Below, in pieces: positions 11,330 through 22,076 of a stretch of DNA of 64,000 nt. Position 1 is the first letter of the stretch. Every line of letters begins with the position of its first letter. Location of the stretch: assembly GCA_029204225.1 (NCBI GenBank), contig CM055097.1:55209920-55273919 (forward strand). Direction: 5' to 3'. The notes beneath the pieces were generated by a model that made no database searches, was not told the DNA's origin, and was given only the letters and a program-made list of their open reading frames with translations. The translations under genes were made by a program, and so were the position numbers. The DNA is from Diphasiastrum complanatum. Lineage: Eukaryota > Streptophyta > Lycopodiopsida > Lycopodiales > Lycopodiaceae.

Positions 11330-12350
11330 TTGTGGCTGTGGCTTGTAATTGTCTTCGATTTACTTTGACTTTGTAATGGACCATAGGCAGGACTTTGTGG
11401 TTACCTTTGGTGCCTTCGTTGAAACCATTTGTAGGAGTGTTGTGATCGTTTACAATTTCTGTCTGTGTAGGTTTCCCATATATTTCTGCAGGTTTTTGTT
11501 TACAAACTAGCAATGCTTTGTGGGTAGAAACTTCATGTACTACCTCCGGTTTGCTTCGTAGGTGACCACAAGTTTAATCTTGCGATGTCATGGCGGGTTC
11601 TCGTCATGAGCCTCGCTCTTCGCTCCTTTTCATAAGTGTCATCCGTTTCTTTCGGTTTGCTTGATGGTACGTTGCCTTGAACGTTGAAACCGTTTGCAGG
11701 CCGTATGTGAGGCTCCTTGGGTAGCCTTCGGTTTGGACCATATGCTGGGCTTTGTGGTTGCCTTTGGTGCCTTCGTTGCTTTGCTTTGGTCTTCGCTTGT
11801 AACTGTAAGGTTAACCCTTGCGTAACATTGGTTTGTTGTGGCTTGTAATTGCCTTCAGTTTACTTCGACTTCATAATGGACCATAGGCAAGACTTTGCGG
11901 TTTCCTGATGGTGCTTGATGGTGCGGTTGCAGTTCATTGTCTTGAACGTTGAAACTATTTGTGGGCCGTATGTGAGGCTCCTTCGGTCAGCTTTGGTTTG
12001 GTTCATAACGGGCCATATGTTGGACTTTGCGGTTGCCATGGGTGCCTTCGATTCGCTCCTTGATCATAAGTGTTGACCTTCAGCTTGATTGAGGGTGCAG
12101 TTGCGGTTATTTGTCTTGAACATCGAAACCGTTTCCAGGCCGTATGTGAGGCTCCTTCAATAGCCTTTGGTTTTGCTCCTAACGGTGTATCGTATTCTGG
12201 AATTTACGGTTGCCTTCAGTGCCTTCGTTTCTTTGCTTTGGTCTTCACTTATAACTGTAACATTGACCCTTGAGATGTGTTGCGGCTTGTGGTTGCCTTC
12301 TATTTACTTTGACTTCGTAATCGACCATAGGTAGGACTTTGCGGTTGCAA
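11330..12350. repeat. Degenerate repeat region built on a CCATAGG...GACTTTGCGGTTGCC motif
   Basis: The phrase CCATA(G/T)..GGACTTTG(C/T)GGTTGCC, often preceded by CTTGTAATTGCCTTC, recurs near 11381, 11738, 11881, 12013 and 12324, with GTGCCTTCG phrases between. Spacing is irregular (132-357 bases). It is non-coding on both strands and follows a gypsy PBS, so it may be the decayed leader of that element. Confidence 0.6.
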
Positions 12351-12359
12351 AATTTAGAT

Positions 12360-13490
12360 CAAATCGATAATGAGATTGGATATAGATTTTTCCAAAAAAT
12401 TATCTCAGATTAGATCTGCTAGCTCTATTCCACTTTTTAAGAATCAGATTCTGTATGATAAAAAACTACCCAAAATTCGATCAATTGATACTTCGCAAAA
12501 ATGATAAATCTCTCAGAGTCCAATTCAGGATATATCAGATTTGATCCAAATTTTGACAGCGACTTGATCTGAAAAATCAGAAACTAAAAATCAGACTGGC
12601 GAAGGTTGTCTCGGCGAAAGTTCAACAGTGCTATTTTGGGATAAAAACTCTTTGAACACTTTTCTGGCAATTTCTTGGGAAATAACCTTCGCCGACTTAT
12701 CAGATGGAAGATCTGACATAGATAAAACTATGGTCAACCGGATGAAGGTTTCTTACACAAGAAAATACAGTTTTTGTAGTCTGGCGAAGGGTAAAAATTA
12801 GAATTTTTTGTGATTTGATCAAGATGAATCTTCGCCGAACTCAAAAATAGTATTTTTTGATAAATAGAATGTTCTGGAAACTCGACGAAGGTTCTGGCGA
12901 ATGATCAAGAGTAATACTGATAATTTTGCAAAAAGTGACTTTTTTGGCAAAAAATATGACAATATGACAACTGATCTTCTAAAAACCTTTCTATTTTTGG
13001 TATTATTCTTCGCCGACCTGGCAGTAGATAGATTTGAATCACATCTAAGCACAGTGGATAGGGCGAAGGTTCTTTTTCTGTATTTTTTAGGGTTTTGATA
13101 AATTTTGATTTTTTTTGGTGGTTTTTCTGATGTTTCTGGATATCTGCTGGGAATTAATTTTCGCCCTTCAAACTGAAGGTTCTGTAACAAAACCGAAGGT
13201 GTCTGAATCTCGACGAAGGTTTCCTAAAAGAGGGTAAAAAGTTCTGAACTCTGATGACGCTTTTTGCCTCTTTTTGACCAAATTTGACAGATTTGACGGG
13301 TTTTTGTTATTTTCTCTGATATCTCAGATCCAAATGGATCTTAAGATTGGTGATCTGAATAGCTTTCCTTCTTTAATAATCAAATTAGATTTCAAACAAG
13401 CAAATCCACTCAAATCTAGCAAAATCAATCCCAAACTAACCCTACAATGCAGATTTAACACTATTCATGCCACGACAAGATGCCTAATGC
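12360..13490. repeat. Low-complexity region with recurring CGAAGG / CTTCGCC words
   Basis: Short words of the type GGCGAAGGTT and CTTCGCCGA recur roughly every 50-100 bases through AT-rich DNA between 12600 and 13220. No frame has protein character. Similar CGAAGGTGCC / GACACTG words occur in the LTR sequences at 31.7-31.9 and 63.3-63.7 kb, so this may be old LTR-derived DNA. Confidence 0.4.
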
Positions 13491-13493
13491 AAG

Positions 13494-13967
13494 CTAACCA
13501 TTCATCTTGGAGATATGGTTTATCTACGCTTACGGTTTGCACGTCATCATTTTTTCCAGGGCCATGCTTCTACTGAGAAGCTTGCACCACGTTATTATGG
13601 GCCTTATCGCATTGTGGAGGTTCTTAGTCCAGTTACATATCGCTTATAGCTTCCTGCTTTCACACGCGCCTGTGATGTATTCCATGTCAGTTTATTACGT
13701 GTTGCTATTGAGTATGGCGCTCCTTGTGATGCTGAGTTTCCTACTGCTCCAGAGTTATTTCCATTTTTACCTGTTGCTATATTACAGGTCCGTCTATACC
13801 ATAGTCGATGCCGCCGGCAGATTCAGTTTTTGGTCCAGTGGGATGGTCGTCCTATTGAGGAGGCCACATGGGAGCCTATTGACGTCTTTTATCATACACC
13901 ATTACTTGCAATTCAGGCTCGTGCTCTTGCTGCACTTGTTGATTCCTCTACATCAGATTTCCTCTAG
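13494..13967 (+). pseudogene. End of gypsy pol: integrase C-terminus plus chromodomain (chromovirus type)
   Basis: The frame starting at positions divisible by three reads GDMVYLRL near 13509, then LAPRYYGPYRIVEVL, the usual C-terminal part of gypsy integrase. After one in-frame stop (after VTYRL, near 13650) come CDVFHVSLLR and a chromodomain-like segment (VQWDGRPIEEATWEP). It ends at TAG 13965-13967. In chromoviruses this domain guides integration to particular chromatin. Everything upstream (gag to integrase core) is missing. The open frame in the +1 phase over the same bases is a shadow. Confidence 0.85.
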
Positions 13968-14050
13968 CTGTTGATGCACCAGGGCTTGCTGCTACTTGAT
14001 CTGGTTATCTTTTCGGCAGTTGGGTCTTTTTTTTGTGTCGAGGAGAGTTA

Positions 14051-14864
14051 TGGACTCGGCTTATTACATTCGCCGCGTCCATTTACATTTACAGTTACTT
14101 TACTTTATGCATAAGCAGGCCTTGGGCCCTTTTTTATTCATTAGTGACATTCAGACTATATGGTTGGCCTTTGGCCTTATTATTCGTTATAAGGCCATTT
14201 GGACATATTACTGGAGAGTGGGGGCCTTCTTGGAGGGCGCACTATTATCCCTCCCAGTTGGGCCTTAGCCATTGGAAGCTTCCTTTTAGGGCTTCCTCTT
14301 GGCTATAAGTAGGAAAACTGTGTCATTTGTCATTCAGCTGATGATATTGATCTCTCTCTTTAGCCTCCTTAATCTCTCTCTTTCCTGCTTTCTAGGGTTA
14401 AGTCTTGCTTATGTGATGCTTTCATAGCTTAGTTCCAGATCAGCTGTGGCTCTATTCATAACTATGCTCCATTCTTGATCAGTAAGCTTTTGCATGTCAT
14501 AAGAAACCACTTTTCTTTGTATGAGATTCTTTAAGATCCAAAATTTGTTAATATCTGATTGATGTAAAGATTCAAGAATCCATCTTCCCAAACCACTGTA
14601 TATGTATTTGGCCTTGGGCCATTTGATCTTGCATAATTTAAAAAAAAAATCCTTCAGGGGGACGGCCGGGGGGGGGGTACCCATCTTGTCCCCTCAGCAA
14701 GTCTCATGAATGAATGCTTTTGTGATTGAATGTTGAATTACTTCATTAAGCTTTGAGTTCTTTTCGGTTTTTTTCAACGGTGTTTTGTTGATTTGTTTCT
14801 TTTTAAGACACAACGTTTAAGTCAGGACTTTAGAATTTAGGAGACCTTCACTTCAAGATTCACA
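14051..14864 (+). mobile_element. LTR of a gypsy (chromovirus-like) element
   Basis: It begins TGGACTCGG just after a purine-rich GAGGAGAG and ends GATTCACA, three bases before a tRNA-Met PBS. It lies downstream of a pol end and upstream of a gag, so it is both the 3' LTR of one copy and the 5' LTR of the next. A TATA box (CTATAAGTAGG) is near 14303. I see no second copy in the window, so the boundaries rest on TG...CA, the PBS and the purine tract. Confidence 0.6.
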
Positions 14865-14867
14865 GTT

Positions 14868-14879
14868 TGGTATCAGAGC
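14868..14879 (+). other. Primer-binding site of the gypsy element
   Basis: TGGTATCAGAGC, initiator tRNA-Met type, as used by plant chromoviruses. It lies three bases after the LTR end. Confidence 0.8.
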
Positions 14880-15159
14880 CAAGGTCTACTAGTTTTCTTT
14901 CTTTGTGAAATTGATGTGCAGGCCTTGTGTATTCATTCTTAAAAATAAGGCCAATACACATGACTTTGTATGTTTACTTTCGAATAGATTTTCCTTCCGC
15001 TCGAATTTCCTTCTTCTTACAAGATCTCTTTAATATTAGAGCTAATAGACTCCATTGGGGGGATCCTCGGGAATTGGATCTCCAACTTGCTTTCTATTTT
15101 AGAGACAATACTTTGCTAATGTGAGCTTCTATCTTCCTTTGAGAAAAGTAGATACTTAA

Positions 15160-15934
15160 ATCATTCCAAGATTCGATTTGCAACGTCACATCTAGATAAG
15201 TATGCATCACTATGGTGGGCAGCTATGAAATCAAACCACGAAACTGCATCCATGTGGCATAGCTTTAAAAAACAAATTAAAGCCCACTTTTTGCCAAAAG
15301 AATATAAGAAAGATACTTTAGCTGCTTGGGACTTCTTTAGGCAAAAGCAAAATGAGAAAGTAGTTGAGTATGTTAAGAGATTTTGGGAGTTGCTTTTGAA
15401 AGTTCAAACTTTGCATTCTATTTCCAAAAAAGAACAGAAAAGTAAATTCTATGCGGGTTTGCATAGAAGTATACAATGTGGCTTAGATCTAGTACAAGTT
15501 GATACTTTAGAACAAGTCACATACTATACTACCAGAATTGAGCTGCAGGATGGTCATCGAAATGGAGACGGGAACAAAAGGAAGGAACCTCCCACAACTC
15601 AAATTCCAAAAGAAAGACTCAACGCCTTTCCAAAGAACAAATGCAGGCCTATCGCAAGGAAGGAAGATGCTTCAAGTGTGGGGAAAAGGGACATCTTTCC
15701 TTCAAATGTCCACTCAAAGATGCCAAAGCTTCAAGTGCAGACAAAGGGAAGCAGGTGGCCGTACAATGCATTGAAGATACTCAAACCCATGATCTTCTCC
15801 AAACATGGGGACAAGTCCATAACAAACTCTGTCTAATTCTCTTTGATGCAGGCTCCTCTCATAATTTCATCTCTTTTAAGCTTGCACAAGAGATAGGAGT
15901 TGGTTCTCCTCGCAACTATTTCTACCAACTTTGA
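15160..15934 (+). pseudogene. Gypsy gag and protease fragment
   Basis: From about 15160 one frame reads the retrotransposon gag signature (SHLDKYASLWWAAM, then WHSFKKQIKAHFLP and WDFFRQKQNEKVVEYVKRF). Near 15600 the frame shifts and the second frame carries a CCHC knuckle (CFKCGEKGHLSFKC, about 15668) and a gypsy aspartic protease motif (FDAGSSHNFIS, about 15842). Homology stops at 15934, before the reverse transcriptase. It stands 3' of a PBS and LTR in the same orientation. It is broken by the frameshift and the truncation. Confidence 0.88.
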
Positions 15935-16315
15935 CTTTTTATTTATTTACACGCATGGTGGGAATACCCCCAACAAAGTCTAGCATATGGTCCATTACAA
16001 ACCAAACGAAAGACTATCGAATGAGCCTCACATACGACCTACAAACGGTTTCAACGTCCAAGACAACAAACCGCAACTGCACCGTCAAGCCATCTGATAT
16101 CCACAATTGCTAGTAATGATTGAATGTGTGTTCGGATTAAATTTGTGTTCCAATATGTACCTCAAATGTTCTTGTTTTCAGATGATACAAAACATTGTCT
16201 CAATTAATTTTGGACTTTCTCAAAATCCATTTTAAAAAATGGACAAGAGAATTTCAAGATGTTAATTAATCACAAAATAATTAAAACTTTGACAATGTTT
16301 GATACTTGTTTTACA
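15935..16315. other. No gene seen
   Basis: A short remainder after the truncated gypsy protease. No further pol homology was found in any frame. Confidence 0.5.
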
Positions 16316-16319
16316 ATAT

Positions 16320-16437
16320 ATATATATATATGGAGGCCCCACCCGCCGCGGCAGGTGAAGCCTCCAAAAAAAAACATTTAAAAAGAAAATAAAAAGACAA
16401 AATTTTGGAGGCCCACCCACGGCGGCGGGTCGAGCTT

Positions 16438-16526
<89 letters not shown>

Positions 16527-16830
16527 AAAAAAAACTTAAAAAGTTTGGAGGCAGAAATGTTTTTTTCCAAATTTTTTTTTATGGGGGCTCCACCCACCGC
16601 GGCGGGTGGAGCCCCCAAATTTTTTTTTATAGAGGCCCCACCCGCCGCGGCGGATGGAGCCCCCAATTTTTTTTATAGTTTTATGGAGGCCCCACCCGCC
16701 GTGGAGCGTGAAACCCCCAATTTTGTTCTTTTTTTATGGAGGCCTCACCCACTGTGGCGGGTGGAGCTCCCAAATTTCTTTTTAAACTTTTTTTTTTGTG
16801 GAAGCTCCACCGCCGTGGCGGGTGAAGCTC
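16320..16830. repeat. Palindromic GC-rich minisatellite interrupted by a (TA)n tract
   Basis: About seven units of 50-54 bases (near 16331, 16407, 16581, 16631, 16684, 16736 and 16798) each carry GGAGGC..CACCCGCCGCGGCGGGTG..GCC followed by an A/T run. CACCCGCCGCGGCGGGTG is itself a perfect palindrome, and whole units form near-perfect hairpins. (TA)39 at 16443-16520 sits between units two and three. Frames across it are repeat artefacts. Confidence 0.85.
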
Positions 16831-16834
16831 CCAA

Positions 16835-17803
16835 TCTTAAACCCTTGATCCTTGGTCCATGGACCTTAACTCTTAGCCCTCGATCCTTATCTCTTAGTCC
16901 TTGGTCCTTAACTCTTAGTCTTTGGCCCTAAACCCTTGGACCTTAACTCTTAGTCCTTCGCTCTTAACCCTTGGTCCTTAACTCTTGGCCCTTCTCCCTT
17001 GGTCTTTGGTCCTTAGCACCTAGCTCTTGTCCCTTAGTCCTCAACCCTTGGCCACTAAAACTTAACTCCTGGCCTTAGTCCTCAACCCTTGGCCCTTGGC
17101 CATTGAAACCTAAATCTTAGCATATTTTATCCTGGCCCTTGGCCCTTAACCCTTGGTCCTTAATCCTTGTCCTTAAATCCTTGGTCCTTAGCCCTTGATC
17201 CTCAACCCTTGACCCTTAGCTCTTATAGCTTAGTGCTTAGCCCTTAGTTCTTAACCGTTGGCCATTGGCCCTTGGTTGTTACTCCTTCGCTCTTAACACC
17301 TAGCTCTTGTCCCTTAGTCCTCAACCCTTGGCCCTTGGCCACTAAAACTTAACTCTTGGCCCTTTAGTCTTAACCCTCGGTCCTTATCGCCTCTCTCTCT
17401 CTTGGCCCTTAGCCCTTAGCCCTTAGCTTTTGTCCCTTAGTCCTCAACCTTTGGCCCTTGGCCATTGAAACTTAACTCTTAGCGTCTTTCATCTTGGCCC
17501 TTGGCCCTTAACCCTTGGTCCTTAATCCTTGTCCTTAAATCCTTGGCCCTTAGCCCTTTATCCTTGACCCTTGGCCCTTAGCTCTTATCCCTTAGTGCTT
17601 AGCCCTTAGTCCTTAACCGTTGGCCATTGGTCCTTGGCTATTAACCCTTCGCTCTTAACCCTTGGCCCTTCACCCTTGCCCTTAGCCCTTAGTCCTTGGC
17701 CCTTAGCCCTTAGCTCTTGTCCCTTAGTCCTCAACATGTGGCCCTTGGCCCTTGAAACTTAACTCTTGGCTCTTTGCTCTTAACCCTTGGTCCTCATCTC
17801 ATC

Positions 17804-17880
<77 letters not shown>

Positions 17881-18130
17881 CTCCCTTAGCCCTTGATCCT
17901 TAACCCTTGGCCCTTGGTCCTTCTATCTTGGCCCTTGGCTCTTAACCCTTGGTCCTTATCTCCTCTCTTAACTTTTAGCCCTTCGCTCTTAGCCCTTACC
18001 CCTTGGCCCTTTGTCTTGGCCCTTGGCCCTTAATCCTTGGTCCTTAATCCTTGTCCTTTAATCCTTGGCCCTTAGCCCTTGACCTTGACCCTTGATCCTT
18101 TGCTCTTATCCCTCGGTCCCTAACCCTTGG
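16835..18130. repeat. Degenerate heptanucleotide array (CCTTRGY-like, period 7)
   Basis: About 1.3 kb reads as seven-base units such as CCTTGGT, CCTTAAC, TCTTAGC and CCTTAGT, with the phase kept over long stretches. An exact telomere-type CCCTAAA occurs near 16926. Longer phrases (TTAGTCCTCAACC, then CCTTGGCC, then GAAACTTAACTC) return near 17035, 17315, 17435 and 17725, showing a higher-order repeat. A (CT)n tract lies inside at 17807-17878. Confidence 0.85.
17807..17878. repeat. (CT)36 microsatellite
   Basis: An uninterrupted CT tract embedded in the heptamer array. A CTCTCTCTCT patch at about 17391 in the same array may be a seed of the same kind. Confidence 0.9.
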
Positions 18131-18420
18131 CCCCCAATGTCAGAGTTAGGGGAGCTTCTTTTGCGGGTAAGGACCTCGTGGTTGAGGCAAATGCTTCCAT
18201 TCATTCATTCCACCTTTGGTCTCAAAGAGGATGTCATATCTACTGCTTGGGTGGGTAAGCTCCAATCCACCACAGTGTTTCTGCGTTTCAAGGATGCTTT
18301 GCTTTGTCAAAAGGTTCTACGTAAAAGAGGTTGCTTGAAGGGAACTACTATTTTTATGGATGAAGACTTGATGCCCATTCAATGGCTGCCACCATCTCAA
18401 CTCTCCCCCTCCTCGCTATT
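18126..18420 (+). pseudogene. Fragment of an unrecognised coding sequence, possibly LINE or transposon derived
   Basis: One frame, open from 18092 to 18583, has protein-like composition only in its middle part (SELGELLLRVRTSW, then FGLKEDVISTAWVG, then VFLRFKDALLCQKVLRKRG, then FMDEDLMPIQ). The ending resembles the '(F/W)(I/L)(N/D)EDLTP' motif seen in proteins of plant LINE-type elements. This is a weak recollection, not a match I can verify. The N-terminal part is heptamer-repeat translation and the C-terminal part is a Ser/Pro/Leu low-complexity tail across a poly-C tract. Confidence 0.25.
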
Positions 18421-18455
18421 GCTATCACAGCTTCCCCTCCCTTTGGTGCTACTAA

Positions 18456-18475
18456 CCCCCCCCCCCCCCCCCCCC
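18456..18475. repeat. Poly-C run of 20
   Basis: An uninterrupted run of twenty C on the plus strand. Such G/C homopolymers are prone to slippage and sequencing error. Confidence 0.85.
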
Positions 18476-19035
18476 AGTGGTGCCACCTCATCCCCTTCTC
18501 ACCTCGCTCTGTTAGCTGATGCCATGCCCCTGACGTGTCGATGCAGTGTCTCATCACCCAAAAAGGGTTTCCAGCAGAGATGAAGTTGAGAGCAGAGTCT
18601 GGGAGCACGAGAATTATTAGTGCTAGGCTAAAATGTACAGTTGTGAGCCCCATGGTAATTCCCGAAAGATGGATAACCATGTGAGAGCTAGCAATTTAGA
18701 CGATCTAAACTTGAGTTATGTTTTTAATAAAGAGGCCTCCTATTATCAAGTAAAAAATGGAACTCAAATCCTTATAGATTGGGATTCACTCTGTTATAAG
18801 AGGTGGAATCGGAATTATGTTACAATTGGGTTCACCAACTCGTGGGTATAGATAGAGGCCTCCTCCACGAGTTCCATAGCATGTATTATGTACTGAAATG
18901 TTGTTGCTCCTTGAATTGAAAATTCTACTACTTGCATTTCTTTTCATGCTCCATCTTCATGCATATAGTTTGGGTGCTGATGTATTAATGTGTTTGTTGT
19001 TGTTCATTTCTCTTTTAAGAATTGGTTTGGAATTA

Positions 19036-19292
19036 GTATCAGGTAGATGTGCAAGGCTTGGAGGCTGATCATGCTTCCTAGTTATCGGCTCCCTGAGGAG
19101 TTCTTCTTACAACTGTTGAGTGACAGTTGTAACAAGCACTTTGACGGATTCCCATTTGTGTTAGCATCAAGTAGATGTGTAGGACTTGGAGAGTGATCCA
19201 CCATTCCACTGATTGTTGATGTTTCTCGATTTCTGGCTCCCTGAGAAGTTCTTCTTACAATTGTTGAGTGATAGTTGTTAAAAGCACTTTGT
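19036..19292. repeat. Tandem duplication of about 125 bases
   Basis: Two diverged copies share TTAG(T)ATCA(A/G)GTAGATGTG, GGCTCCCTGAG(G/A)AGTTCTTCTTACAA and TTGTTGAGTGA(C/T)AGTTGT. The copies start near 19036 and 19160. No coding potential is seen. Confidence 0.7.
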
Positions 19293-20079
19293 AGGTTTTG
19301 AGATTTCAGTTTAAAAGAGGTTGTGTTGATTTTGTGATTTCAGTAGGAATAGTTTTAGTATAGTTCTCTGTTTCTTGAGTAGAATAGTGTAGCAATTATT
19401 TGTAGTTTGTAAGAACAATGAAAGAACTGAAACAATCTGTAAAAAGTAGAAGAACGAGTTTTTGACAGATCTTATATCCAAGATGAGCTATCATTGTCAA
19501 TAAAGGACTGAAATCAGTACAACACCATTATACTACCATTCAAACTACAGACAGATCGGATAAAAAGCCATCTATGGCTGATCCATTGTAAATCCGATTT
19601 TGTATCAAACAGTAGCTACTTGAACACCCATAGAATATCCGAGTCTTAGCTAACTATCTCAGCTATCCGAGTCTCAACTAATAGAATCGTTGCCAAATAG
19701 GATCGTTGATATATAGAATCTATAGCAAACAAAAACGTTGCTATTCGAGAAGTAGAATCGATACAAATATAGAAAGATTCTTTTGCTAACATTGACAGGA
19801 GATTCTTCAACAAACATTGGCACCCGTTGCCATAGTCAATCTACTTGGATTTTGATCCATAGAACTCGCTTTTATCAGCCCATCATTCAGTTTTTATTTA
19901 CTTCTGTTTGCGTTGCTTGCTCTTCTCAATTTCTATTTCCCACAAGCACGTATTTTCTATTGTTTGTCAGATCAACATCCTTGTTGATCCTTCAGATCTG
20001 TGCGAACTGACGCCACACATTCTGGAAACCCAGTGTTGCACCGCTATCTCGTGCTTCTGGGAACCGCTAGTCAAAGATC
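19293..20079. other. No gene seen
   Basis: AT-rich sequence that grades into the T-rich simple region. No terminal repeats or reading frames of note. Confidence 0.4.
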
Positions 20080-21392
20080 TGATTTTTTTTAAATTTTTGA
20101 GTTTCTCGATTTTTGCATCCGTCACTTTTGAATTTTTCGAGCTTCTCAATTTCTAAAATTTTTCAAATTTTTTTCGATTTTTTCGATTTTTGCATCCGTT
20201 TCTTCTCATTGTATCCACCGTTTTTTCATTTTTTTTCAAATTTTTTCCATCCGCCAGTCTGCAAAAATTTTTAATCACCAACAATTTACATTCGCCGTTT
20301 TTTAAGAATTTTAAATTTTTGACATTTTCGATTTTTTTTCACAAAATTCCATTCGACATTTTGGACATTTTTTTTTTCTTCGAGTTTTCGAAATTTTTTT
20401 GCGAGTTAAATTTTTTTGAATTTTCTGTTTTTCGATTTTCTAGTTTTTCTTTTCGAATTTTATCAATTTTTATTCCGCCGTGCATTCATCAACTACTAAA
20501 AAACCACAATTTTTTTTCGAAAACTGCATTCGACGAGATTCTTGATTTTTGCATTTTTTGAGTCTCTAAAAAATTTTCGAGTTGCTCCAAAAAAATTTCG
20601 AGTCTCTCAAAAAATTTTCGAGGTGTTCAAATTTTTTTTCGAATTTTTAAAAAAAAATTGCGTTCAATGATTCCATCCAACGAACTGCACAAGAAGACTT
20701 TTTTTGACGATTGTATATGACGACCAACAAAAAATAATATAAAAAAAACAAACTCTTTCTAATGATTGCATCTGACGACTTTGCATCTGATGATTCTATT
20801 CGACGATTTTTTTTTTAAATTTTAAACATTTTCGAATTTTTTAATTTTTTATGTTTCTTTTTCGAGTTTGTCAAAATTTTGAGCTTTTTCGAGCTTTAAA
20901 AATTTTCATCTGATGAGCTATTATCTTTGGAGCCAACAAATGCATTTGCCAATGCCTTTCAAATTTTATCCGCCAGTGCCTTTCAACCATTGCCCATCTC
21001 CTATGCATCCCACGCCTTCCAAATTACATCCGCCAGAGACTTCCCAAATTCTATCCGACTGAGAACTTCTAGTTGCATCCGATAAATGCCATCTCCATTG
21101 CATCCAACGTCCATCTCCCATGCATCCGACAACCATCCTCATTTGCATTCGACGTCCCTCATTGCATTTGATGACTCTCATTTTTCATTGCATCCGCCAC
21201 CCTCCATCTGACCCTTAATTTTTCAAACCCTTAATGCTTTCGATCCAGTGTTTTTAATCCATCGCCTTTCTAGTTCCATCCGACAGTGTTTTTTTTTATC
21301 CAATGACTTTTCTTCTTAAGTAAAATTTTTTGATTCTGTTAAAGTTCTTTCGATTTCTTTCTAGTTTTTTGAATCCCTTTGACTTTTGTACT
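20080..21392. repeat. T-rich simple DNA with TTTTTCGA words, left part
   Basis: The sequence is built from words such as TTTTTCGAG, AAATTTTTGA and TTTCGATTTT. From about 20680 it is interspersed with GCATCCGACG / CATCCGCCA words. Homology of composition resumes at 27541, beyond a copia insertion, so this was one block of about 3.2 kb. No coding. Confidence 0.8.
21388..21392. other. Left target-site duplication of the copia element (GTACT)
   Basis: The five bases before the 5' LTR (GTACT) match the five after the 3' LTR (GTACC, 27541-27545) at four positions, as expected for an aged 5-bp copia target duplication. Confidence 0.55.
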
Positions 21393-22064
21393 TGTTAAAA
21401 ATTCACAATTCAAGCTTGACTAGTTTTGGTCATATGACTTGTATGGTCATGATGTGGCTTGTCACACGTGCCAAATAGCATAGGATTCCATTCATAAGGA
21501 TGTTCTCAAGTAGACCTAAGTGTTAGAACCTTTGGAATGAGTCCAAATTATGCTTAGATACAAGGGAGAAAAAATAGGAGCTATTTTTGGTAATTTTTGC
21601 ATTGTTGAGGGATCTCCAAGATTCCAACCCTAACTTGGTAGGGATGAAAGATCCACCAAAATTAGCATTAGGGATAGGTTTAGGGCTACTCATACCTGCC
21701 CAAAACCGTGATGGATCATGTATATATAGGTGATGATATCTCACCAAAATCAATCAAGCAATTTCATGTTTTTTCTCTCATAATGGTGCAATTGCTCTCT
21801 ATGTTCATAATTGTTTGAGTACTTGTGATTACTAATGATTATAGGATTGAATGTAGGTCTGGTGTACAGTACTCAGACTGTGGGAGGCCGTACTTTCACA
21901 CGTGTGAAGCCTTCTTCAAGGATTTGGGCCATTTAGTGAGGTTCAAGCATAGATTTTTGATGGATTTTGATGGTTCAACTTGTGCTAATCTTATGAAATC
22001 ATAATCTATTGTTTTCCTCATCATTTCAAGTGTTTTAGGATCCTTATTTGCTGTAATTTTTACA
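21393..22064 (+). mobile_element. 5' LTR of a young copia element
   Basis: The 672-base LTR starts TGTTAAAAATTC and ends TTTTTACA. It differs by eye from the 3' LTR (26859-27540) at three bases and lacks ten bases present there near 26910. TATATATA near 21720 is the likely LTR TATA box. Confidence 0.95.
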
Positions 22065-22076
22065 TGGTATCAGAGC
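22065..22076 (+). other. Primer-binding site of the young copia element
   Basis: TGGTATCAGAGC follows the LTR end without a gap. Confidence 0.93.

Noticed and set aside
13507-13974. 155-codon hydrophobic frame, looks like a multi-span membrane protein
   Set aside because: It is the +1 shadow of the gypsy integrase C-terminus and chromodomain read in the proper frame.
16545-16931. 128-codon frame with repeated 'APPTAAGGAP' blocks
   Set aside because: Translation of the palindromic minisatellite and the start of the heptamer array.
16835-18130. Interstitial telomere made of true CCCTAAA repeats
   Set aside because: Only one unit is exact; the array consensus is CCTTRGY. Period seven is kept, but the sequence is not canonical, so reported only as a heptamer array.
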